A stretch of 64,000 nucleotides of DNA from Rhodovulum visakhapatnamense (GCF_004365965.1 NZ_SOEB01000004.1:62001-126000), one strand, 5' to 3'; positions 9,379 through 18,326 are shown, counted from the first letter of the stretch. A program made the numbers and translations. The notes: generated by a model not told the origin, from the sequence alone.

Positions 9379-10358
9379 TTCAGGGCGATCCTTGAATCGA
9401 GGCGGGCGTACAGCAGGTCGGTGAGGAAGTTCACGATGACGACGATGATCGCGCAGAGGAAGATGATCCCCATCAGCATGTTCATGTCGCGCTGGATCAC
9501 CGACTGATAGGCCAGCTGGCCGAGCCCCGGCAGCGCGAAGATGGTCTCGACCACCACCGAGCCCCCCAGCACGGTCGAGAATTGCAGCCCCAGAAGCGTG
9601 ACCACCGGCAACAGCGCGTTGCGCATGATGTGATGGATCATAAGCCGGGTCTCGCCCGCGCCCTTGGCCCGCGCGGTCCGCACGAAGTCGAGATCGGCGA
9701 CCTCCAGCACGCTGGCCCGCATCAGCCGCAGATAGAAGGACAGGTAGATCAGCGACAGCGCCGCGGTCGGCATGATCAGGTGCAGCACGACGTCGATCAC
9801 GTGATCCCAGCCGGTATAGAAGGCCGCGACATCGCTCAGCCCGCTGACCGGCAGCCAGCCCAGCTTGACCGAGAACAAGAGGATCATCATCAGCGACAGG
9901 AAGAAGCTGGGCGTCGCGTAGAAGATCAGCCCCAGCGTCGAGATCGCATTGTCGGTCAGCGAATAGGCGCGCCGCGCGGCGATGGCGCCGAGGCCCACAC
10001 CGATGGAAAAGGCAAGGCTCAGCGAGGTGCCCATCAGCATCAGCGTGGTGCCGAGCCGTTCCCACAGGATCGCCGCCACCGGCTGTTCGTAGACGAAGGA
10101 CCAGCCGAAATCGAACTGGATCAGCTTGGCCATGTAGCGCCCGAGCTGGACCCAGACCGGCTGGTCGAGCCCGTATTCGGCGCGCAGCCGGGCGATATAG
10201 GCGGCATCGGCGCCGCCCATGTCGCCGACCAGCGCATCGACGGTATCGCCGGGCGCCAGCTTCAGCAGCAGGAAGGTGCCCACCATGATCAGGATCACCA
10301 CCGGCACGGCCTGCAAAAGCCGCCGCAGCGCGTAGGTGAGGACTTGGGTCAGTTGCAT
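9375..10358 (-). CDS. Dipeptide-type ABC transporter permease (DppB-like)
   Basis: A 327-residue multi-pass membrane protein of the OppB/DppB type. It starts with YALRRLLQAVPVVILIMVGTFLLLKLAPGD, has the EAA loop (LEVADLDFVRTARAKG) and ends with the VNFLTDLLYARLDSRI segment. It lies between the binding-protein gene and the DppC-like gene in the operon. The transported compound is probably a short peptide, opine or modified amino acid, judging from the catabolic genes downstream. Confidence 0.93.
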   Translation of the reverse strand: MQLTQVLTYALRRLLQAVPVVILIMVGTFLLLKLAPGDTVDALVGDMGGADAAYIARLRAEYGLDQPVWVQLGRYMAKLIQFDFGWSFVYEQPVAAILWERLGTTLMLMGTSLSLAFSIGVGLGAIAARRAYSLTDNAISTLGLIFYATPSFFLSLMMILLFSVKLGWLPVSGLSDVAAFYTGWDHVIDVVLHLIMPTAALSLIYLSFYLRLMRASVLEVADLDFVRTARAKGAGETRLMIHHIMRNALLPVVTLLGLQFSTVLGGSVVVETIFALPGLGQLAYQSVIQRDMNMLMGIIFLCAIIVVIVNFLTDLLYARLDSRIALK

Positions 10359-10424
10359 GTCGGAGGTTCCGGAAGGGGGGGCCAGGCCCGGACGGTCGCG
10401 CCGCCCGGACCCGGGGTCATCGGA

Positions 10425-12032
10425 TCACTTCTCGAGCCAGAGATCGTACCAGCTCGACGAGTTCCAGCGCGGGGTGTTGTGGTGGTTGTGGAGCTTCTGC
10501 GAGGTGACCGAGATGAAGGGATGCTCGATCGCGAAGATCACCGGGATCTCTTCCATCGCGAGCTTCTGGATCGCGTGATAGTCCGCGGCCCGCTGGTCGG
10601 GATCAAGCTCGGCCTGGGCCTCGTCGATCATCCGGTCCATCTCGTCGGACTGCCAGCCGAACTGGTTCGACCAGGGGGTTCCCGCAGGCGAGCCCGAGCG
10701 CAGCCAGACCATGGTCGAGACCGCCGGGTCCGACCGGAACTGATGCCAGCCGTTCGCGGTGTCGAAATCGTGGTCGCGATAAACCCCGTTCAGGAAGCCC
10801 GGCGCATCGTTCGTGAGGATCTCGACCTCGATGCCGATCTCCTTCATCGCCTGGGCGAAATACTCGGCCCAGAGCTGGGTATACTCGCCCCAGGGCGCCG
10901 GCCGGTGGCGCAGCTTGAACCGGATGCCGTCGGGACCTTCGGGATGGCCGGCCTCGTCCAGCATCTTCTTGGCCAGCTCGGGATCGTAGGCATAGGTGGT
11001 CACGTCATCGGTGTAGTTCGCGCCGCCAGCGGACGGGATCGGACCCCGGCCCGGCTTGGCATAGCCGCGCATGATGGTCTTGATCGCATAGTCGATGTCG
11101 AGCCCGTGATAGATCGCCTGCCGCACCTTCAGATCGGCGAGGATCGGGTTGCGATGATTGAACTCGACGGTCGAGTGGGCGACGTTGTTCTCGTAGCCTT
11201 GGGTCCCGACATCGAAGCCGTCCATCTTCGAGAACCGCTCGATATCGGCCATCGAGACTCCGTTGAAGCCGGATTCGTGGATCTCGCCCGCCTCGATGGC
11301 CGCCGCCGCCGCCGACTTGTCGGGGATGAAGCGCCAGACGATGCGGTCGAGATAGGGGTATTCCTTGCCGCGCCAGTAATCGTCGTTGCGCCCCGCGATC
11401 ACGTATTGCCCGCGCTTGTACTCGACGAACTTGAACGGCCCGGTGCCGACCGGCGCGGTATTGTGCTCGTTCCGCATGATGTCGGTGCCCTCGTAAAGAT
11501 GCTTGGGCACCGGATGGCCGAGATCGGGCATCGCCGCGACGAACAGGTCCAGCGGCATCGGCTGCGAATAGTTGAACACGGCGGTATGGGGATCGGTGCA
11601 GTCGACCGACTCGAGGTATTGCTGCAGCGTCGAGGAATAGTTGAGCAGCGGCTTCCACAGCTCCATCGCCGAGAAGGCGACGTCGTCGCAGGTGAAGGGT
11701 TCGCCATCGTGCCAGTTGACGCCCTCGCGCAGATTGACGGTGATGTGCAGCCCGTCATCGGTCGAGGACCAGTCTGTCGCCAGCACCCCCACGGGGCCGT
11801 CATAGGACTTGTCGATCAGCGGCTCCATGATCTTGCCGGTGATGTTGTAGACCCCGGTCGAGGCCCGCAGCGCGGGATTCAGGATGCGCTGTTCCGAGGG
11901 CATGTGGATGATGGCGGTGCCGCCGTGCCGGGGCTCCTGTGCCGCGGCGGGTCCCGCCAGGGCCGAGACGGCAGCCCCGGCCAGAAGCCAGCCCCATGCC
12001 GATCCGCAGGCCGATCTGCTGGTCGTGATCAT
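10425..12032 (-). CDS. Periplasmic substrate-binding protein of a dipeptide/opine ABC importer
   Basis: A 535-residue SBP_bac_5 family protein. The ATG at 12032 gives a signal peptide (WLLAGAAVSALAGPAAAQ) and has an AGGGAT ribosome site; the open frame extends further upstream but without signal-peptide sense. Family features seen include the LREGVNWHDGEPFTCDDVAFS segment, VGTGPFKFVEYKRGQY and the late YHAIQKLAMEEIPVIF stretch. It is the first gene of an eight-gene minus-strand operon. Family members bind peptides, opines, nickel or haem; the enzymes behind it point to an amino-acid derivative. Confidence 0.93.
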   Translation of the reverse strand: MITTSRSACGSAWGWLLAGAAVSALAGPAAAQEPRHGGTAIIHMPSEQRILNPALRASTGVYNITGKIMEPLIDKSYDGPVGVLATDWSSTDDGLHITVNLREGVNWHDGEPFTCDDVAFSAMELWKPLLNYSSTLQQYLESVDCTDPHTAVFNYSQPMPLDLFVAAMPDLGHPVPKHLYEGTDIMRNEHNTAPVGTGPFKFVEYKRGQYVIAGRNDDYWRGKEYPYLDRIVWRFIPDKSAAAAAIEAGEIHESGFNGVSMADIERFSKMDGFDVGTQGYENNVAHSTVEFNHRNPILADLKVRQAIYHGLDIDYAIKTIMRGYAKPGRGPIPSAGGANYTDDVTTYAYDPELAKKMLDEAGHPEGPDGIRFKLRHRPAPWGEYTQLWAEYFAQAMKEIGIEVEILTNDAPGFLNGVYRDHDFDTANGWHQFRSDPAVSTMVWLRSGSPAGTPWSNQFGWQSDEMDRMIDEAQAELDPDQRAADYHAIQKLAMEEIPVIFAIEHPFISVTSQKLHNHHNTPRWNSSSWYDLWLEK

Positions 12033-12126
12033 GTCGAAATCCCTGTTGTTATGGTCTTGCCATCCGGGCATGCGCCCCGGAAGCGTCCGCCCGACCAAAA
12101 AGCGGCAACCCGACAGCAACGTCAAT

Positions 12127-12137
12127 GCAAATTTTGC
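12127..12137. promoter_or_regulatory. Palindrome GCAAATTTTGC, candidate operator between divergent operons
   Basis: Arms GCAAA and TTTGC are perfect around one central base. It lies in the 196-bp gap between the ABC-transporter operon (minus) and the SDR operon (plus). The Lrp/AsnC-family regulator encoded in the SDR operon is the obvious candidate to bind it. This is inference from position and symmetry only. Confidence 0.35.
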
Positions 12138-12179
12138 GCTTCGACGATGATTATCGGAAGGACATCCTACCCTTTTGGC

Positions 12180-12185
12180 TATACT
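12180..12185 (+). promoter_or_regulatory. Candidate -10 element of the SDR operon
   Basis: TATACT is a near-consensus -10 box 43 bases before the SDR start codon, in an otherwise GC-rich genome. No good -35 box is found at the standard spacing (GAAGGA lies there), so an activator may be required if this is the promoter. Confidence 0.35.
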
Positions 12186-12228
12186 GCGCGAAAACATTCC
12201 CTCATACTTGCGGAAAGGGTGAACAAAT

Positions 12229-12951
12229 ATGCAGAACTGTGTCTGGATCACGGGCGCCGGTTCCGGAATTGGCGCGGCCATGGCGCGGGCCTTCGCCGGG
12301 GCGGGCTACCGCATCGCGCTGACCGCGCGTTCGGAGGACCGCATGACCGCGCTGGCCGAGGAACTTGGCGGCCCCGGCGACCGGCTGCGGGTCTTTGTCG
12401 GCGATGTCACCGACCGGGCGCGCATTCTGGCAATTGCCGAAGAGATCGTCCAGTGGGCGGGGCGGATCGACGTGCTGTGCAACAATGCAGGGCTGAACGT
12501 GCCGCTCCGGCGCTGGGACGAGCTTGACTGGGACAGCTGGGACCGGGTGATCGCCACCAACCTGACCGGCGCGCTGAATGTCATCGCCGCGGCGCTGGGG
12601 CCGATGCGGCGGCAGAAATCCGGCGTGATGATCCATACCTCGTCCTGGGCCGGGCGGTTCCATGCGCCCTTGGCGGGCGTGCCCTATGGCGCCTCGAAAC
12701 ACGCGCTGACCGATCTCAGCGCCAGCCTCAACGCGCAGGAGGGCGAAAACGGCATTCGCTCGACCGCGCTTTGCCCGGGCGAGGTGGCGACGCCGCTGCT
12801 GAACGGACGGCCCGGCTTCGACCCCTCCCGCGCGGCCGAAGTGATCCAGCCCGAGGACGTGGCCGCACTGGCGTTGCAGGTCGCGGGCATGAACCCCAAT
12901 GTCGCGATCCATGAAATCACCTTTGCGCCGGTGCTGCGCGCGCCCCGCTGA
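12229..12951 (+). CDS. Short-chain dehydrogenase/reductase (SDR)
   Basis: A 240-residue classical SDR. The NAD(P)-binding motif TGAGSGIG is at residues 6-13, NNAG follows at about 84-87, the catalytic Ser is in IHTSSWAGR, and the YGASK motif supplies Tyr and Lys. An Arg follows in LTARSEDR, which may favour NADP. It is the first gene of a plus-strand operon with a glyoxalase-like protein and an Lrp/AsnC regulator, divergent from the transporter operon. The hydroxyl or carbonyl substrate is unknown. Confidence 0.9.
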   Translation: MQNCVWITGAGSGIGAAMARAFAGAGYRIALTARSEDRMTALAEELGGPGDRLRVFVGDVTDRARILAIAEEIVQWAGRIDVLCNNAGLNVPLRRWDELDWDSWDRVIATNLTGALNVIAAALGPMRRQKSGVMIHTSSWAGRFHAPLAGVPYGASKHALTDLSASLNAQEGENGIRSTALCPGEVATPLLNGRPGFDPSRAAEVIQPEDVAALALQVAGMNPNVAIHEITFAPVLRAPR

Positions 12952-12979
12952 CCCGCCTGTTGAACTGAAGGAGCTTCCG

Positions 12980-13840
12980 ATGAGCCATCCCGTAAAAGGC
13001 GTCGACCACGTCTTCCTGCTGGTCGAGGATCTCGACCGGTCCGCCGAGGCCTACCGCCGCCTGGGCTTCACGCTGTCGCCGAAGGGCCTGCACAGCGCGG
13101 CCAAGGGCACGGCGAACTACACCCTCATGTTTCCCGCCGATTACATGGAGCTGCTGGGCATCGTGACGCCCACCGAGGGCAACGCGCCCCGGCGCGAGGC
13201 TCTGGCGCGCGAGGGCGAGGGGCTGCGCGCGGTCGCCTGCCGGATCGACGATGCCGACGCCGCGAAGACCGCGCTCGACGCGCTGGGGATCGCGACCGCC
13301 GAGGTCGGGCATTTCGAGCGCCCGGTGCCGCTGCCGGGCGGCGGCACAGCGCCCGCGGCCTTCGCCACCCTGCCCTATGCCGAGGCCGAACTGCCCTTCG
13401 GGCTGGTCTTCATGTGTCAGCACAAGACCCGCGAGACGGTCTGGCTGCCCGAGCTTCTGACCCATCCGAACCGCGCCTGCGGCCTGGGCGCGATCTTTGC
13501 CCAAAGCGCCGATCCCGAGGCCGCGGCCGCCCGGCTGGCCCGGCTGTTCGCCGCCGGAACGGTCGTGCCCCTCGACGGCGGGGCCAGGGTCGAGACCGGC
13601 CCGGACTCGGCGCCGATACTCTGCCTGACCGGGGCCGCGCTGGCCGCGCGCTTTCCCGGGATCGATCTCTCGGCCCTGCCCGCCGAGGGTCTGGCGGGGC
13701 TCGCCATCCGGTCGGAGGACATGGCGGCGACGGCAGCCTGCCTGACCGGGGCCGGGGTCGCGCCGGTCGAGACCGCGGCGGGGCTGGCGCTGGCGCCCGC
13801 CGACTGCGCCGGGGCGGTGCTGGAGTTCGTTCCCGCATGA
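12980..13840 (+). CDS. Glyoxalase-like (VOC superfamily) domain protein
   Basis: A 286-residue protein opening with VKGVDHVFLLVEDLDRSAEAYRRLGF, the usual first strand-helix unit of vicinal-oxygen-chelate proteins, with a metal-candidate His at about residue 9. A second weaker repeat unit follows (GLGAIFAQSADPEAAAARLARLF). The start is supported by AGGAG six bases upstream. It shares a 4-base stop-start overlap with the Lrp-type regulator. Similar proteins are often annotated as glyoxalase-like domain PF13468. Its reaction is not predictable from sequence. Confidence 0.8.
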   Translation: MSHPVKGVDHVFLLVEDLDRSAEAYRRLGFTLSPKGLHSAAKGTANYTLMFPADYMELLGIVTPTEGNAPRREALAREGEGLRAVACRIDDADAAKTALDALGIATAEVGHFERPVPLPGGGTAPAAFATLPYAEAELPFGLVFMCQHKTRETVWLPELLTHPNRACGLGAIFAQSADPEAAAARLARLFAAGTVVPLDGGARVETGPDSAPILCLTGAALAARFPGIDLSALPAEGLAGLAIRSEDMAATAACLTGAGVAPVETAAGLALAPADCAGAVLEFVPA

Positions 13841-14352
13841 GCACCGGCCGCAAGACCCGCGGCGCGGACCGGAAATCGGGCGAAACGCCCGATTTCGACG
13901 AAATCGACCGCAAGATCCTCGAGATCCTGCAGCGCGACGCCGATCTGGCGGTGAACGCGCTGGCCGATATCGTGGGGCTCAGCCCCACCCCCTGCTGGCG
14001 GCGGATCAAGCGGCTGGAAGAGGCGGGCGTGATCAAGGGCCGGGTCGCGGTCGTCGATCATGCCCGCGCCAATGTCGGCATGACGGTCTTCATCGGCATC
14101 ACCGCGCCCCGCCACGAGACGTCCTGGCTGAACAGCTTCCGCGCGCTGATCGACGACATCCCCGAGATTGTCGAGGCCTACCGGCTGACCGGGGCGACCG
14201 ACTATATCCTGAAGGTCGTGGTGCCCGATATCTCGACCTATGACCGGGTCTACAAGACGATGATCGAGCGGCTCGATTTCTCGCAGATCAATTCCTCGAT
14301 CTCGATGGAAGAGCTGAAATTCACCACCGCCGTGCCGACCAGCTATCTGTAA
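13837..14352 (+). CDS. Lrp/AsnC-family transcriptional regulator
   Basis: The 171-residue protein has a long basic N-terminal tail, a winged helix-turn-helix (IDRKILEILQRDADLAVNAL, then LSPTPCWRRIKRLEEAGVI) and a C-terminal RAM ligand-binding domain with the LTGATDYILKVVVPD core. Such regulators sense amino acids and usually act on adjacent genes, so it likely controls this operon and the divergent transporter operon. The ATG overlaps the previous stop (ATGA). Its 3' end is only 3 bases from the end of selD on the opposite strand. Confidence 0.92.
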   Translation: MSTGRKTRGADRKSGETPDFDEIDRKILEILQRDADLAVNALADIVGLSPTPCWRRIKRLEEAGVIKGRVAVVDHARANVGMTVFIGITAPRHETSWLNSFRALIDDIPEIVEAYRLTGATDYILKVVVPDISTYDRVYKTMIERLDFSQINSSISMEELKFTTAVPTSYL

Positions 14353-14355
14353 CGC

Positions 14356-15408
14356 TCAGCCAAGCACGACCCCCGGCGCGGCGCCATCGGCCGTCTCGAT
14401 CCGGCCGATCCGCGCGGCCGCTTCGAAGCCGTGCCGGGCAAAGACCTCCAGCACCGCCCCTGCCGTGTCGGGGGCCGCGCTGACCAGAAGCCCGCCGCTG
14501 GTCTGCGGATCGGTCAGAAGCGCGCGGTCGTCCTCGGCGAAGCCGTCGGGCAGCCGGACGCTCGCACCATAGCTTTCCCAGTTCCGGCCCGAGGCGCCGG
14601 TCGCGCAGCCCGCCGCCAACAGCGCGCGCACGCCGTCCATCACCGGCACCGCGTCCCAGTCCAGCACCGCCCGGCATCCCGCGCCCCGCGCCAGTTCCAG
14701 CGCATGGCCCGCCAGCCCGAAGCCGGTCACGTCGGTCAGCGCGTGCACGCCGTCAAGCGCCGCCAGATCGGGGCCGGGCGTGTTCAGCCGCGTCGTGGTG
14801 TCGATCATCCGGGCATAGCCGTCCGCATCAAGCAGCCCCTTCTTCAGCGCGGCCGACATCACGCCCGTGCCAAGCGGCTTGCCGAGGATCAGCAGATCGC
14901 CCGGCCGCGCACCGGTATTGGCCCGCACCCGGTCGGGATGGACGAGGCCCAGCGCCACCAGCCCGTAGATCGGCTCGACCGAATCGATGCTGTGCCCGCC
15001 CGCGACCGGAATGCCCGCCGCCGCGCAGGCTGCGGCACCGCCTTCAAGGATACGGCCGATGGTGGCGGTCGAAAGCTTCGCGATGGGCATGCCCAACAGC
15101 GCCAGCGCCAGGATCGGCCGCCCTCCCATGGCATAGACATCGCTTAAGGCATTGGTCGCGGCGATGCGGCCGAAATCATAGGGGTCGTTCACCACGGGCA
15201 TGAAGAAATCCGTGGTCGCGACCAGCGCCTGGGTGTCGTTCAGCCGGTAGACCGCGGCATCGTCGGAACTGGCGGTGCCGATCAGCAGATCGGGCGGCAC
15301 CGGCAGGCCGGGCATCTTCGCCAGCAGCTCGCTCAGCACCCCGGGCGCGATCTTGCAGCCGCAGCCGCCGCCATGGGCCAGGGACATCAACGCGGGCTCG
15401 TCGGTCAT
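14356..15408 (-). CDS. selD: Selenide, water dikinase
   Basis: SelD makes selenophosphate from selenide and ATP, the selenium donor for selenocysteine and 2-selenouridine tRNA. The 350-residue product is colinear with the E. coli enzyme: active-site loop HGGGCGCKI (Cys form, not selenocysteine), DDAAVYRLND, STDFF-like TTDFFMPVVNDPYDFGRIAA, GGHSID and CDPQTSGGLL-like TDPQTSGGLL. The ATG at 15408 follows an AAAGGAGA ribosome site. No selA, selB, selC or mnmH is in the window, so the selenium end-use is encoded elsewhere. Confidence 0.96.
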   Translation of the reverse strand: MTDEPALMSLAHGGGCGCKIAPGVLSELLAKMPGLPVPPDLLIGTASSDDAAVYRLNDTQALVATTDFFMPVVNDPYDFGRIAATNALSDVYAMGGRPILALALLGMPIAKLSTATIGRILEGGAAACAAAGIPVAGGHSIDSVEPIYGLVALGLVHPDRVRANTGARPGDLLILGKPLGTGVMSAALKKGLLDADGYARMIDTTTRLNTPGPDLAALDGVHALTDVTGFGLAGHALELARGAGCRAVLDWDAVPVMDGVRALLAAGCATGASGRNWESYGASVRLPDGFAEDDRALLTDPQTSGGLLVSAAPDTAGAVLEVFARHGFEAAARIGRIETADGAAPGVVLG

Positions 15409-15461
15409 GCCGGGTCTCCTTTCGGGCAGTCCCCGCGATAGGACCGCCCGCAGGGCCCCGC

Positions 15462-15467
15462 TGTCAA
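15462..15467 (-). promoter_or_regulatory. Candidate -35 box (TTGACA) upstream of selD
   Basis: On the minus strand a consensus TTGACA lies 54-59 bases before the selD start. The -10 region at 17-base spacing reads GTCCTA, which is poor. The call rests on the -35 match and location only. Confidence 0.3.
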
Positions 15468-15605
15468 CGGAAAGCCTGTGCGGCGCGTGCCATCCCCGAT
15501 GGCAGAGGGCCGCCTTTGACGCATCCGGCACTGGCGGCGGGCGCGCGGCTGGGGCATGTCGGAGGGGAGGCGGTTGCCCGCCGCGCCGGTCGACCGGAGC
15601 CCGAG

Positions 15606-16892
15606 ATGCAGAACGACCACCGATCCCATGGCCTGTGGGAAGAGACCGCGCCCGCGCTGGCAGTGGCGGACACGCCCCCGCTGACAAGTCCCGCCGAGGC
15701 CGATGCCGTCATCGTCGGCGCGGGCTATACCGGGCTGTCGGCCGCGCTGCATCTGGCCGAGGCCGGACGGCGGATCGTGGTGCTTGAGGCGGCCGAGGTC
15801 GGCTTTGGTGCCTCGGGCCGGAATGTCGGGCTGGTCAATGCCGGGATGTGGACCCTTCCCGACCAGATGCCGAAGGCGCTGGGTCCCCTCTACGGACCCC
15901 GGCTGCTGGAGCTTCTGGGCTCGGCCCCGGCCGAGGTCTTTGCCCTGATCGCGCGCCACGGGATCGCCTGCGAGGCGGTGCGGAACGGCACGCTTCACTG
16001 CGGGGTCGGTGCTGCCGGGCTGGCCGAGCTGACCGAGCGCGCCCGGCAATGGCGCGCGCGCGGCGCCCCCGTCGAGCTGCTGGATGCCGCCGAGGCGCAC
16101 CGCCGGATCGGCGGCGGGTCCTATGCCGGGGCGCTGTGGGACCGGCGCGCGGGCACCCTGCAGCCGCTGGCCTATGCGCGCGGGCTTGCCCGGGCCGCGA
16201 TGGCCGCGGGCGCCACGATCCATGCCCGGAGCCCCGTGACCGGGATTGCCCGCGAGGGCGCCGACTGGGTGGCCCGGACCCCGACCGGGCAGGTTCGCGC
16301 GAAATGGCTGGTGCTGGCGACCGACGCCTATACCCGGCAGGTCGCGACCGGGTTGCGCCGCGAACAGATCCGCCTGCCCTATTTCAACATGGCGACGCCG
16401 CCCTTGCCGCCCGATATCCGCGCCACGATCCTGCCGGGCGGCGAGGGCTGCTGGGATACCAGACGGGTGCTGTCCTCGTTCCGGCTCGATGCCGACGGAC
16501 GGCTGGTCTTCGGGTCGGTCGGGCAGCTGGCCGCGCCCGATTTCGCCGTCCATCGCGACTGGGCCCTGCGCGCCATGCACCGGATCTTTCCGCAGCTGAG
16601 GGGCATCGGCTTTGCAACGCACTGGTTCGGCTGGATCGGCATGACCGGCGATCACCTGCCGCGCCTGCACCTGCCGGGCGAAAACGCCCTCGCCATAGCG
16701 GGTTATAACGGCCGGGGCATCGCGCCCGGCACCGTCTTCGGCAAGGCCATCGCGGCCCATGTCGCGGGCGATCTGCCGCTTGAGGCGATGCCGCTGCCGG
16801 TCTCGAGGATCGCGCCCGCGCCGCTGCGCCGGGGGCGGGAGCTTTTCTTCCGCGCCGGGGCGGTGGCCACACATCTTGTCTCCGACCGCTGA
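15606..16892 (+). CDS. FAD-dependent oxidoreductase, L-pipecolate oxidase-like (AmaA type)
   Basis: A 428-residue DAO-family flavoprotein with the FAD motif VIVGAGYTGLSAALHLAEAG (about residues 34-53), the GASGRNVGLVNAG segment and the C-terminal GYNGRGIAPGTVFG. An ATG exists further upstream (15516), but the one at 15606 gives the family's usual short N-terminus. It is a distant paralogue of the oxidase at 3.9-5.2 kb. Together with the ALDH7-type dehydrogenase two genes later it resembles the amaA-amaB pair of Pseudomonas, where AmaA oxidises L-pipecolate to piperideine-6-carboxylate. Substrate by context only. Confidence 0.8.
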   Translation: MQNDHRSHGLWEETAPALAVADTPPLTSPAEADAVIVGAGYTGLSAALHLAEAGRRIVVLEAAEVGFGASGRNVGLVNAGMWTLPDQMPKALGPLYGPRLLELLGSAPAEVFALIARHGIACEAVRNGTLHCGVGAAGLAELTERARQWRARGAPVELLDAAEAHRRIGGGSYAGALWDRRAGTLQPLAYARGLARAAMAAGATIHARSPVTGIAREGADWVARTPTGQVRAKWLVLATDAYTRQVATGLRREQIRLPYFNMATPPLPPDIRATILPGGEGCWDTRRVLSSFRLDADGRLVFGSVGQLAAPDFAVHRDWALRAMHRIFPQLRGIGFATHWFGWIGMTGDHLPRLHLPGENALAIAGYNGRGIAPGTVFGKAIAAHVAGDLPLEAMPLPVSRIAPAPLRRGRELFFRAGAVATHLVSDR

Positions 16893-16904
16893 CGGAACCC
16901 GACC

Positions 16905-18326
16905 ATGCCAAGCCTGCACCTGACCCGTCCGGTCCCGCCCGAAATCCTGTCCCGTGCCGCGGGCGGCCTGTCGATCCTCATGCTGTCGGCACTGATCGCG
17001 GGGACGCTTGCCACCGGGCGGCTGGCGGGCGCCGGGGCGGTTCTCGATATCGCGGCCGTCGCGGCGGTGGCGCTGGCGCTGTTGCGGCTCGACCGGGTGT
17101 CGCGGATCGCGCGGATATTCCTTGGCGCCGCCGCGCTGTCGGTCGCGCTGGTGGCCGCGACGCTGCCCGAGGCGATGCCCGCGATGCGGCAGGCGCTGAT
17201 GCAGGGCACGGCCTTTTCGGCCTTCCTGACGGCGCTGGGGCTGATCCGGGCGCCGGTGCGCGGCTCGAAGGCCATCGCCCGGGCGGCCGAAGCGCTGTTC
17301 GCCCATACCGCCCGGGTGCGGATCGTCGCGGTCAGCCTCGGCGCGCAGGCGATTTCGGTTCTGTTCAACATCGGCACCATCGGCATGATCTCGGATATCG
17401 CCGCCGATCACGATGCCCGCCGCGCGACCGAGGGGCGGCGGCGGATCGACACCGGGGCGATGACGCTGGCCGCGCTGCGCGGCACGCTGATGATGACGGT
17501 CTGGTCACCGATCGGGCTCGGCTTTGCCATCGTCACCAGCGCGATCCCCACGCTCGACCCGGTGCTTTTCCTGGCGCTGGCCCTGGCCGCGGCCCTGACC
17601 ATCGCGGTCGTCACGGCCCTTCTCGACGCGCGGAAGGCCCCCGCGCCGTCCGGGCAGGCGGCCGAGGCCGCGCCGCCGGGCTCGGCCGGGGCGCTGGTGG
17701 CGGTGCTGGCCGCCGTGGCCGGGCTTGTCGCGGTGACGATCCTTCTGCACCGGCTGCTGGACATCAGCTTCCTCATTGCCGCCTGCATCGTACTGCCGCT
17801 CCTGGCCGTGATCTGGCCCCGGATCGAGCGCGGCCTGCCCCGGTCCGGGGGCAGCGCGCTGGTCCGGGTCTCGGCCGCCTCCGAGGGCATGGCGACCGAA
17901 AGCACCATCTTCCTTGCCGCCGCCGTGATCGGGGCGGCCGTCGCCCAGGCGGCGCAGGCGATGGGCATCGACGCGCTGATCGAGCGCGGGTCCCTGCCGC
18001 CGCTTGCGGTGATCCTCGCCTGTCTGCTGGCGATCCCGGCCGCGGGCGCGCTGATGATCCCGCATTCCATCGTCATGGTGATGGCCGCGCAGCTGTTCGG
18101 CGCCAGCCCGGTCGGCGCCCAGCACCCCTATGCGCTGGGGCTGGCGCTGTGCCTGGCCTGGGCGCTGGCGATCTCGGCCTCGCCGATCTCGGCCATGTCG
18201 ATCATCACCGGTCGGCAATTGCACCGCCCGCCCCATCATGTGAGTTTCAGGGTCAACCGGGGCTTCACGCTGATCGCCATGACACTGGCCGTGGCGATGA
18301 CAGCCCTCGTCTATGTCGTCGAATAG
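16905..18326 (+). CDS. Multi-pass membrane protein, probable transporter of unknown family
   Basis: The 473-residue protein is almost entirely hydrophobic, with about 10-12 membrane segments. Recognisable stretches are FNIGTIGMISDIAADH near residue 150, LRGTLMMTVWSPIGLGFAIVTSA near 190, a charged cytoplasmic-looking stretch rich in Ala/Pro near 245, and ISASPISAMSIITGRQLHRPPH near the end. Paired hairpin-like Asn/Gly/Ser-Pro motifs in two halves recall ion-transporter superfamily carriers, but I do not recognise the family. It lies between the pipecolate-oxidase-like and ALDH7 genes, so it may import or export their substrate. Confidence 0.75.
   Translation: MPSLHLTRPVPPEILSRAAGGLSILMLSALIAGTLATGRLAGAGAVLDIAAVAAVALALLRLDRVSRIARIFLGAAALSVALVAATLPEAMPAMRQALMQGTAFSAFLTALGLIRAPVRGSKAIARAAEALFAHTARVRIVAVSLGAQAISVLFNIGTIGMISDIAADHDARRATEGRRRIDTGAMTLAALRGTLMMTVWSPIGLGFAIVTSAIPTLDPVLFLALALAAALTIAVVTALLDARKAPAPSGQAAEAAPPGSAGALVAVLAAVAGLVAVTILLHRLLDISFLIAACIVLPLLAVIWPRIERGLPRSGGSALVRVSAASEGMATESTIFLAAAVIGAAVAQAAQAMGIDALIERGSLPPLAVILACLLAIPAAGALMIPHSIVMVMAAQLFGASPVGAQHPYALGLALCLAWALAISASPISAMSIITGRQLHRPPHHVSFRVNRGFTLIAMTLAVAMTALVYVVE

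Noticed and set aside
15409-15515. Possible tRNA-Sec gene upstream of selD
   Set aside because: A TCA triplet and some stems occur, but there is no GGTTCGA-type T-arm or closing acceptor stem.
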